Below, piece by piece: positions 1-5,436 of a DNA stretch of 8,466 bases. Numbering within the stretch: the first letter of the stretch is position 1; every line of letters begins with the position of its first letter. Position numbers and translations under genes: made by a program. The DNA lies in NCBI GenBank assembly GCA_030627085.1, contig DAOUSS010000055.1:1-8466 (forward strand), given 5' to 3'. The notes under the pieces are model-generated. The model was not told the DNA's origin. It saw only the letters and a list, made by a program, of their open reading frames with translations, and did not search any database. Source of the DNA: Candidatus Stahliibacteriota bacterium. Lineage in GTDB: Bacteria; Hydrothermota; UBA3073.

Positions 1-153
1 GTTCAATCTCATTTATTCTGAACAAGTAAAAATCATTCAGCGAGTTTGAGTGCACAGAGAATAAAATAAAAGTGACTTTCTCTGCGAACCGAAGGTCGCC
101 GCAAGGCAACTCTGTGGTTTTATACTTTCCTATACGATCAAGAAAAAAATTAG

Positions 154-185
154 ACGCAGATTAACACAGATTCTCACAGATAGGT
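154..185 (+). repeat. 10-bp tandem repeat, CRCAGATTNN, three units
   Basis: Three consecutive near-identical decamers, CGCAGATTAA, CACAGATTCT and CACAGATAGG, run in exact 10-bp phase, about one helical turn. The unit is degenerate at its last bases, as expected for an intergenic repeat rather than coding sequence. No reading frame of any length crosses it. Confidence 0.7.
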
Positions 186-209
186 ATAAATCAAGAAGAC
201 GGTAGTAGG

Positions 210-227
210 GCAAGGCTTCAGCCTTGC
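210..227. repeat. perfect palindrome, 7-bp stem and TTCA loop
   Basis: GCAAGGC (210-216) and GCCTTGC (221-227) are exact reverse complements around a TTCA loop. ATTAAAAC follows on the plus strand, so this is not a standard intrinsic terminator in that direction. It resembles small dispersed palindromes of the REP type, but only a genome-wide count could establish that. Confidence 0.6.
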
Positions 228-245
228 ATTAAAACAAACCTAAAG

Positions 246-261
246 CCTGCCGCTAGGCAGG
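246..261. repeat. perfect palindrome, 6-bp stem and GCTA loop
   Basis: CCTGCC (246-251) and GGCAGG (256-261) are exact reverse complements around GCTA. The loop side forms the left end of the second copy of the direct repeat at 249-307; the first copy (98-108) keeps only a decayed version, GCCGCAAGGC. Confidence 0.6.
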
Positions 262-365
262 AAGTCTCTGTTAAAGTATACTTTTCTGTACAATCAAGAA
301 AAAAAATAACAGACACTCCATAGATTGCATTCCAAGAAGAGAATTAACTTCTTAACAAGGGTTTT

Positions 366-1319
366 ATGAAAAAAATAGGCATTGTAACCAGAGATTGTGC
401 AGGAATAAACGCAGCTATAAGGGCGGTTGTAAGGACTGCTTACTTTTACGATATAGAGGTTGTAGGAATACTTAAAGGTTACGAAGGCTTGATAAATAAC
501 AAGATTGTTCCTCTCAGCCGGCGTTCAGTTTCAGGAATAATCAACCAGGGAGGAACAATTCTAAAGACCACCCGCTCAATGAAATTCTTTACAGAAGAAG
601 GTCAGAAAGAAGCAGTTAAGACTATGCAAAACAATGGCATTGAAGGGTTGATTGTGATTGGTGGCAATGGATCATTGAGGGGAGCGCATGAACTTGCTGC
701 CAAACACAACATTCCTGTAGTTGGGGTTCCGGCAACAATTGATAATGATATAAATGGCGTAGAATCAGCCATTGGTGCAGATACAGCAATAAATGTTGCT
801 CTGGATGCTGTAGATAAGATAAGAGATACAGCGCTGAGTCTGGAAAGGATATTTGTAGTGGAAGTAATGGGTCGCGATTGTGGATACATTGCTCTGACAG
901 TCGCATTAGCAGGAGGTTGTGAAGAGGTTTTGCTTCCTGAAAAAGAATTCGATATCAAAAAGATATGTGAGGAAATCACTGAAGGTAATATAAAAGGAAA
1001 GATTAGCTGGATAATCATTGTTGCTGAAGGGAGAGCAAGAGCTTCTGATATAGCCAAAGAGATTAATGAGATAACCGGTCTGGAGACAAGAGAGGTTGTT
1101 TTAGGACATATTCAGAGAGGAGGCAGAGCCACGGCTTTTGATAGAATCCTGGCTGCGCGTTATGGAAATTTTGCTGTAGAACTTTTAAAAGAAGGGGAAA
1201 CTGACAAGTGTGTGACGTTGAGCAACAATAAATTAATTACTATTCCCTTGGAAGACGCAATCAAACCTAAGGATATAGAAGTAGAAGATTACTATAGATT
1301 GATTAAGGTTCTCACTTGA
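366..1319 (+). CDS. pfkA: 6-phosphofructokinase with altered nucleotide-binding motifs
   Basis: Phosphofructokinase family, cytoplasmic; the usual reaction phosphorylates fructose 6-phosphate to the 1,6-bisphosphate in glycolysis. At 317 residues it has the usual length of about 320. Seen: catalytic TIDND at 124-128, MGR at 168-170, R161, E221, R242 and the HIQRGG loop (H248, R251), matching the E. coli sugar site. R19, R23, R52, R153, K210 and K212 fall where the E. coli effector-site residues lie. Odd: the N-terminal loop, usually T-(S/G)-G-G-D-x-P-G, reads TRDCAG (residues 8-13), and the GGDGS loop reads GGNGS (99-103), so a phosphate-contacting glycine and the metal-linked Asp are replaced. 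PATIDND replaces the usual PGTIDND. The reading frame is continuous, so this is not a visible frameshift. The ATG start has AAGGG at 357-361, four bases upstream. It could be a normal lineage variant, an enzyme with a different phosphoryl donor, or a weakened enzyme; family assignment is secure, donor is not. Confidence 0.93.
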   Translation: MKKIGIVTRDCAGINAAIRAVVRTAYFYDIEVVGILKGYEGLINNKIVPLSRRSVSGIINQGGTILKTTRSMKFFTEEGQKEAVKTMQNNGIEGLIVIGGNGSLRGAHELAAKHNIPVVGVPATIDNDINGVESAIGADTAINVALDAVDKIRDTALSLERIFVVEVMGRDCGYIALTVALAGGCEEVLLPEKEFDIKKICEEITEGNIKGKISWIIIVAEGRARASDIAKEINEITGLETREVVLGHIQRGGRATAFDRILAARYGNFAVELLKEGETDKCVTLSNNKLITIPLEDAIKPKDIEVEDYYRLIKVLT

Positions 1320-1420
1320 GCAAGGCTTGATATTTAGTCTGTATATCTCCACTAATCCTTGTTGGCAAACACATTCTCTTACGAATAAAATAATAGAGCT
1401 CCTGCATTGAACTTTTTAAA

Positions 1421-1449
1421 TTGACAAAACCAAGGTTTTATTGTATAAT
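1421..1449 (+). promoter_or_regulatory. perfect consensus sigma-70 promoter for archease gene
   Basis: TTGACA at 1421-1426 and TATAAT at 1444-1449 are separated by exactly 17 bp, an ideal match to the housekeeping sigma-factor consensus. The predicted transcript starts near 1456, giving a leader of only about 12 nucleotides before the ATG at 1468. The AAGGGG ribosome site at 1455-1460 would lie at the very 5' end of the mRNA. Confidence 0.8.
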
Positions 1450-1467
1450 TATACAAGGGGAAAAATA

Positions 1468-1872
1468 ATGCCTTACGAATTGATTGACCACACAGCAGAT
1501 ATTGGAATAAAGGTAAATGCCGAAACCCTTGAGGGTCTTTTTACAGATTCTGCTATAGGCATGTTCGAAATTATTGGTCATGTTAACACTGGAGTAGACC
1601 AGAAAGTAGAGATATCCCTAAAAAGCAACATACTTGAGGATCTTCTACATGACTGGCTTTCAGAATTACTCTATATATATGAAACAGACAATATAGCATT
1701 TTCAAAATTTAAGTTCGGAGGACTTGACGAAACCCATCTCAAAGTAACTGCATATGGAGAGGTGGTAGAACCGGAGAATGCAAAGACGGAGATAAAAGCA
1801 GTTACCTACCATAACCTCAAGGTAAAAAAGGACAAAAAAGGATACAGTGTTAAAATTATATTTGATATATAG
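1468..1872 (+). CDS. archease family protein (RtcB RNA ligase cofactor)
   Basis: Archeases are small metal-binding proteins that speed guanylylation and turnover of the RNA ligase RtcB, which joins 2',3'-cyclic-phosphate and 5'-OH RNA ends in tRNA splicing or RNA repair. The 134 residues match the usual 135-145. Seen: the HTAD motif at residues 8-11, a leucine-rich middle helix (LEDLLHDWLSELL), the late AVTYHNLKV strand, and an FDI ending; the Asp of HTAD and the penultimate Asp are the family's metal-binding positions. I chose ATG 1468 with AAGGGG at 1455-1460. A TTG at 1441 would add nine residues but lies inside the promoter. No rtcB is present in the window, though in many bacteria the two genes are neighbours. 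The gene has its own promoter and looks monocistronic. Confidence 0.9.
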   Translation: MPYELIDHTADIGIKVNAETLEGLFTDSAIGMFEIIGHVNTGVDQKVEISLKSNILEDLLHDWLSELLYIYETDNIAFSKFKFGGLDETHLKVTAYGEVVEPENAKTEIKAVTYHNLKVKKDKKGYSVKIIFDI

Positions 1873-1906
1873 ATTAATCCCTGAGAACATAATTCGTGGT
1901 TGTACT

Positions 1907-2123
1907 TCAGCGTATCAGACGATCAGAATACCAGTAGGAAGAATATCAGGAGATCAGGCAATCCGTGATCGGTCATCGGTGATCAGGAAAAACAAGTGTA
2001 TCAGACGATCAGAATATCAGTAGGAAGCATAACAGCAAACCAGAATACCAGGTTCTGATACGCTGATAACCTGATACTCTGCCTACTGATTCGCTGATAT
2101 CCTGATGTGCTTTAGCGTATCAG
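1907..2123. repeat. ATCAG-type repeat cluster forming a large imperfect dyad
   Basis: The gap between archease and nadB is packed with short ATCAG/ACCAG units in the left part and CTGAT units in the right part. A 30-bp direct repeat occurs at 1912-1941 and 1998-2027 with one mismatch. The orientation switches around CAGAA (2041-2045) and TTCTG (2053-2057), which are exact reverse complements, and CAGTAGG (2018-2024) is mirrored by CCTACTG (2082-2088). The result is an imperfect inverted repeat about 200 bp long. No open frame of note spans it. It could be a degenerate dispersed element, a structured RNA end, or a protein-binding array. Confidence 0.75.
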
Positions 2124-2147
2124 ATAACGCATATTTTAGAATTATTT

Positions 2148-3689
2148 ATGGATACTGATATACTTGTCGTTGGAAGCGGAATAGTGGGACTTTTCTTTGC
2201 TCTGAAGATTCCAGATAAATACAAGGTAACTATAATCACAAAGAAAGGGAAAAAAGATGCTAGCACGAATTTTGCCCAGGGAGGAATTGCAGCGGTCTTC
2301 AGCAAGGACGATTCCTTTGAACTTCATATACAGGATACTATAAAGGTAGGAGAGGGACTCTCAAACCGAGATAGGGTAGAATTAATGGTAAAAGAAGCTC
2401 CCAGGCTTGTCAACGAACTGCGTGATATTGGTGTTGAGTTTACCAGGAATGAAAAAGGTAATTATGATCTTGCTAGAGAGGCAGCCCATTCCAGAAGAAG
2501 AATTGTCCATGCAAAAGATTTAACTGGTGAAGCGATAGAAAAGGCTCTAATTGCAAGGATTCTCGAATATAAAAACATAGAAATTATTGAGGATATGGTT
2601 GCACTCGACCTTGGTATGCTGGACAATAAATGTGTTGGCATATGGGTACTTAACACCTCCAACAGTGAAATAGAATTTATATCTGCAAGGGTTGTATTGC
2701 TTGCAACGGGTGGAGCGGGACAGGTATATCTGCACACAACAAATCCATCTGTATCAACAGGAGATGGCATAGCAATGGCAAAGAGATGTGGCATAAAGGT
2801 AGCAAACATGGAATTTGTACAATTCCATCCTACATCCTTCTGGATGGAGTATCCTGTTGAAAGAGCATTTCTTATATCGGAAGCAGTCAGAGGGGAAGGC
2901 GCTGTATTAACATTAAAAAACGGCAAATCTTTTATGAAAAAATACCACTCGATGGGCTCTCTTGCACCAAGGGATGTTGTTGCCCGTGCTATAGCGAAAG
3001 AACTAAAAAAGACAGGGGATAAATATGTCTACTTGGACCTTTCCAGGATTCCCAGCCAACGAATAAGGAACAGATTCCCAAATATATATGACACCTGCCT
3101 CTCCTACGGTATAGATATCACTAAAGAGCCAATCCCCTGCGTTCCTGCTGCTCATTATCTGTGTGGAGGGATTCTAACTGACGAGAATGGATTCACAGGA
3201 GTTGACAGACTTTATGCAGCAGGAGAAACCACATGCGTAGGGGTGCATGGTGCAAATCGTCTTGCCTCAAACTCGCTCCTTGAAAGTGTGGTATTTTCCG
3301 AAAGGGCAGCATATCATGCTATTTCAAGTATATCCGGAGAACGGCATCGCCTGATAGATTATACTACAGGGACGGAGGTAATTCCACACGAGAAGATAGA
3401 AACAATGAAATACACGATAAAGAAGGTCATGTGGAATAATCTTGGAGTAATAAGAAGGATAGATGAAGTGATGGACGCTGAAAGAAAGGTTTCTTCCTTA
3501 GCAAAACAAATCTCTTTATGGGAGAAAAAAACAAAACCTAACATAGAGTTCTCAAACCTGCGAAATATGGTGCTTGTTGCAAGGCTTATCATCTCCTGTG
3601 CATTACAAAGAAAAGAATCAAGGGGTCTGCACTGGGTAGAGGATTATCCCTATAAAAATCCAAATTACGAGAGGGATACCATAATCTAA
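2148..3689 (+). CDS. nadB: L-aspartate oxidase
   Basis: FAD enzyme that oxidises L-aspartate to iminoaspartate, the first step of de novo NAD synthesis; NadA then makes quinolinate. It has 513 residues (E. coli 540). Seen: dinucleotide motif GSGIVG at 9-14, FAD loop NFAQGGIAA at 41-49, the NadB-type LAREAAHSRRRI segment (E111), HPTS at 227-230, SEAVRGEG at 244-251, APRD at 273-276 (R275), AHYLCGG at 335-341, and GANRLASNSLLES near 368-380. The active-site set (E111, H227, E245, R275, H336) and the AREAAHS segment favour NadB over succinate or fumarate reductase flavoproteins. The C-terminal helical domain (MWNNLGVIRR onwards) is complete. The ATG has no visible Shine-Dalgarno site; the upstream bases are AT-only, and no later start is possible because the FAD motif follows at once. 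nadA and nadC are not in the window. Confidence 0.95.
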   Translation: MDTDILVVGSGIVGLFFALKIPDKYKVTIITKKGKKDASTNFAQGGIAAVFSKDDSFELHIQDTIKVGEGLSNRDRVELMVKEAPRLVNELRDIGVEFTRNEKGNYDLAREAAHSRRRIVHAKDLTGEAIEKALIARILEYKNIEIIEDMVALDLGMLDNKCVGIWVLNTSNSEIEFISARVVLLATGGAGQVYLHTTNPSVSTGDGIAMAKRCGIKVANMEFVQFHPTSFWMEYPVERAFLISEAVRGEGAVLTLKNGKSFMKKYHSMGSLAPRDVVARAIAKELKKTGDKYVYLDLSRIPSQRIRNRFPNIYDTCLSYGIDITKEPIPCVPAAHYLCGGILTDENGFTGVDRLYAAGETTCVGVHGANRLASNSLLESVVFSERAAYHAISSISGERHRLIDYTTGTEVIPHEKIETMKYTIKKVMWNNLGVIRRIDEVMDAERKVSSLAKQISLWEKKTKPNIEFSNLRNMVLVARLIISCALQRKESRGLHWVEDYPYKNPNYERDTII

Positions 3690-3690
3690 T

Positions 3691-3725
3691 GACAATTGAC
3701 AATTTACAATTGACAATTGATAATT
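3691..3725 (+). repeat. 7-bp tandem repeat, (G/T)AYAATT, five units
   Basis: Five heptamers in exact phase start at 3691, 3698, 3705, 3712 and 3719: GACAATT, GACAATT, TACAATT, GACAATT, GATAATT. A sixth partial unit, GATAA, runs into the hpf ribosome site. The array begins two bases after the nadB stop and fills the intergenic space. Confidence 0.85.
3696..3724 (+). promoter_or_regulatory. near-consensus promoter embedded in heptamer repeat (hpf operon)
   Basis: TTGACA at 3696-3701 and GATAAT at 3719-3724 are 17 bp apart, 11 of 12 consensus positions. The predicted start is near 3731, ten bases before the hpf ATG. Both boxes are made of repeat units, so chance resemblance caused by the repeat must be considered; correct spacing and placement argue for function. 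Confidence 0.6.
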
Positions 3726-3740
3726 GATAAGGGGGGTCTT

Positions 3741-4028
3741 ATGGAGAAAAATATATCTCTAAAAGAAGTCACAATTACACCTACAGCAAGGGAACGGATA
3801 GAGAAAAAGATAGATAAACTGGAAAAATTTTTTGATAACATAATATCAGTAAATGTTCTGCTGGAAAAAGATAATACCCGATATATTGCAGAAATCAGAA
3901 CGCATCTTGGACATAAAACTATAACGGCCAAAAAGGAAGCCTATAACCTCTCTGCTGCAATTGATAATGTGTATAAGAAGATAAAAAGAGAAATATCAGA
4001 ATATAAAACCAGAATAAGAAAAAAATGA
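3741..4028 (+). CDS. hpf: short-form ribosome hibernation promoting factor (HPF/RaiA family)
   Basis: HPF-family proteins bind the small ribosomal subunit at the decoding region when growth slows and stabilise inactive ribosomes. The 95-residue product matches the short form: one beta-alpha-beta-beta-beta-alpha domain with the ARERIEKKIDKLEKFF helix near residues 14-29, the alternating YIAEIRTHL strand, and a basic C-terminal helix ending in RIRKK. It lacks the long-form dimerisation domain. I chose ATG 3741 because AAGGGGGG (3729-3736) is four bases upstream; a TTG at 3717 would start within the tandem repeat. It is the first gene of a run with hprK, purE and purC, and its stop overlaps the hprK start by 4 bp. 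hpf next to a PTS-regulatory gene is familiar from rpoN-linked loci of Gram-negative bacteria; rpoN is not seen here. Confidence 0.88.
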   Translation: MEKNISLKEVTITPTARERIEKKIDKLEKFFDNIISVNVLLEKDNTRYIAEIRTHLGHKTITAKKEAYNLSAAIDNVYKKIKREISEYKTRIRKK

Positions 4029-4963
4029 ATATAAAAGACCTCACTCAAATAGAAGGACTCTCTTTTGATATCATCGCCGGAAAATCAGGGATAGATAATA
4101 AGATAAAAAACGAGATAGTATACTTCCCTGAACTTCTTATAACCGGGTTTGATGTTAATAGTGGGAAAGATAGCATACAAATTATCTCCTGTGATGCGTT
4201 AAACTATGCAAAAGAAAATCCAGACCTTCTGAAAAACTTAACTAAAACCAGCCCGCCCTGTATAATCATTCCTTACGATGTTTCTCCGCCAGATAGTCTT
4301 ATACAGATCTGTAATGAAAACAAGATACCTCTTCTCGTTACTAATTTGTCTCTTTTTGACACAAGAAATAAAATAGAGTATCGGTTAGAACGAGAATTTG
4401 CACCATCTGTTCTTGTTCATGGCACGCTTATAGATGTGTATGGTATGGGTGTTCTATTACAGGGAACAAGCGGTATAGGGAAAACAGAATGTGCACTAGA
4501 TCTCGTGTTCAGAGGACATCGACTTGTAGCAGATGATGTGGTGAAGATAATTAAGAGAAAGGATGGAAAGTTGGAAGGTGAAGGAATTGAGAAAAACGAA
4601 AAACTAAAGCATCATATTGAAATAAGGGGAATAGGTATACTGGATCTGCGAAGTATATTTGGTATACGGGGAGTGAGGAGAAGGAAGGGTATAGAACTGG
4701 TAGTAAGCCTATACGAAGCACGCTGTAAAACTCCTGCTGAAATCACAGGGATAGAGAGCAAGACCTGTAAAATTCTGGATGTGGAACTTACTGAGGTGCC
4801 CATTCCTCTTGTTCCCGGAAAAAATATTTCAGCATTGATTGAAGTAATTGCACTTAATAAAGTACTCAAACTCAGTGGCATTAACTCTGCAGTGAAATTC
4901 AATGAAGAACTTATACGGGTGATGAAAAGCCATAGAAGAAAAGATAAAAAAAATAAAAAATGA
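4025..4963 (+). CDS. hprK: HPr kinase/phosphorylase
   Basis: Bifunctional enzyme that phosphorylates a serine of HPr and removes that phosphate by phosphorolysis, linking carbon status to PTS activity or regulation. Its 312 residues are the usual length. Seen: an N-terminal domain to about residue 125, then the HGTLIDVYGMGVLLQG lead-in from H132, Walker A GTSGIGKT at 147-154, RGHRLVADD at 163-171 with the acidic pair D170-D171, and the HprK signature EIRGIGILDLR at 199-209. The C-terminal PGKN segment and following helix are present, although one usual Arg in the V-R-P-G-R-N stretch is Val here. The ATG lies in an ATGA overlap with hpf and has no clear Shine-Dalgarno site, so translational coupling is likely. 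HPr itself (ptsH) and PTS enzymes are not in the window, so the partner cannot be checked. Confidence 0.94.
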   Translation: MNIKDLTQIEGLSFDIIAGKSGIDNKIKNEIVYFPELLITGFDVNSGKDSIQIISCDALNYAKENPDLLKNLTKTSPPCIIIPYDVSPPDSLIQICNENKIPLLVTNLSLFDTRNKIEYRLEREFAPSVLVHGTLIDVYGMGVLLQGTSGIGKTECALDLVFRGHRLVADDVVKIIKRKDGKLEGEGIEKNEKLKHHIEIRGIGILDLRSIFGIRGVRRRKGIELVVSLYEARCKTPAEITGIESKTCKILDVELTEVPIPLVPGKNISALIEVIALNKVLKLSGINSAVKFNEELIRVMKSHRRKDKKNKK

Positions 4964-5436
4964 GCAAGGTGGTAATTATAATGGGGTCACGGGCTGACCT
5001 GTTACACACCAAGAAGGTATCCGCTGTTCTCAAGGAATTTGGTGTTGACTGCGTGTTGAGAATTGCATCTGCACATAAAACTCCTCTTAAGGTACTGGAA
5101 ATTATTAAAGAATATGAGCCAGAAAGAGTGGTATTTATTACAGTGGCTGGAAGAAGCAATGCCTTGAGTGGTTTTGTGGACGCCAACACCACAAAACCTG
5201 TCATTGCTACTCCTCCTAATAACAGCGAATTTACGAGAGTGGACATCTTTTCAAGTTTGAGAATGCCGTCAGGGGTCTGCCCAATGGTTGTGCTGGAAGC
5301 CGGTGAAGCAGCACTTGCCGCCATTAAAATTCTTGCTATCGGGGACGAAAATTTAGCAAGAAGAATAAAGGAATACCAACAGAAAAAACAAGAAGATATA
5401 GAAAAACATGACAGTGAGGTGATGCAAAATGGGTAG
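4960..5436 (+). CDS. purE: class II PurE (AIR carboxylase type)
   Basis: Purine synthesis enzyme forming carboxyaminoimidazole ribonucleotide (CAIR). The 158 residues begin with VVIIMGSRADL and contain SAHKTP at 37-42. Instead of the class I loop (AGxGGAAHLPG) it has AGRSNALSG at 63-71, then TKPVIATPP and SSLRMPSG (98-105). These match the PurE domain of animal PAICS (AGRSNGLG, VISCPP, SSLRLPSG) and the described bacterial class II enzyme of Treponema denticola. Class II enzymes carboxylate AIR directly with CO2 and need no PurK; that function here is inferred from motifs. The start overlaps the hprK stop by 4 bp with only weak purine-rich sequence upstream. The C-terminal 20 residues are charged and probably helical. 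It overlaps purC, the enzyme for the next step. Confidence 0.9.
   Translation: MSKVVIIMGSRADLLHTKKVSAVLKEFGVDCVLRIASAHKTPLKVLEIIKEYEPERVVFITVAGRSNALSGFVDANTTKPVIATPPNNSEFTRVDIFSSLRMPSGVCPMVVLEAGEAALAAIKILAIGDENLARRIKEYQQKKQEDIEKHDSEVMQNG

Larger units (their letters stand above)
98..307 (+). repeat. diverged direct repeat (98-150 and 249-307)
   Basis: Two stretches about 150 bp apart align along roughly 53-59 bases with small gaps. Each begins GCCGC(A/T)AGGCA, continues through CTCTGT and a TATACTTT box, and ends in ATCAAG followed by an A-run and T. The spacing and the diverged middle suggest an old local duplication or two insertions of the same small element. The second copy lies 58 bases upstream of the pfkA start. 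Confidence 0.6.
1..365. other. gene-free, repeat-rich region upstream of pfkA
   Basis: I see no credible coding sequence, tRNA or rRNA here. The stretch is AT-rich and holds several short structured elements listed separately: a 10-bp tandem repeat, two perfect short palindromes and a diverged direct repeat. CACAGAGA at 53-60 faces TCTCTGCG at 79-86, a near-perfect 8-bp inverted pair. I found no convincing sigma-70 promoter for pfkA: TATACT at 277-282 and TACAAT at 289-294 resemble -10 boxes but neither has a credible -35 at the right distance. The left edge may be the 3' flank of a gene outside the window. Confidence 0.75.

Noticed and set aside
1..365. tRNA or small RNA gene
   Set aside because: No cloverleaf elements (such as a GGTTCGAATCC-like T arm) or other known RNA motifs are visible; only short hairpins are present.
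387..404. Frameshift or pseudogene in pfkA at the altered glycine loop
   Set aside because: The frame is continuous and aligned residues on both sides match the family, so this is a net in-frame change rather than a frameshift.
602..1057. 151-codon minus-strand open frame inside pfkA
   Set aside because: Antisense shadow of a well-conserved gene, with no ribosome site or domain.
1441..1467. Nine-residue N-terminal extension of archease from a TTG start
   Set aside because: The TTG overlaps the -10 box of a perfect promoter, and ATG 1468 has a good ribosome site and matches the family's usual start.
1907..2123. CRISPR array
   Set aside because: Only two 30-bp copies exist, the gap between them is 56 bp with internal repeats, the pattern inverts midway, and no cas genes are present.
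3717..3740. Eight-residue extension of HPF from a TTG start
   Set aside because: It would be encoded by the heptamer repeat and the ribosome site itself; ATG 3741 has AAGGGGGG at good spacing.
5429..5436. PurE-PurC fusion broken by a sequence error
   Set aside because: The overlap puts the genes in different frames, PurE has a full C-terminal helix, and purC has its own ribosome site and a normal start.
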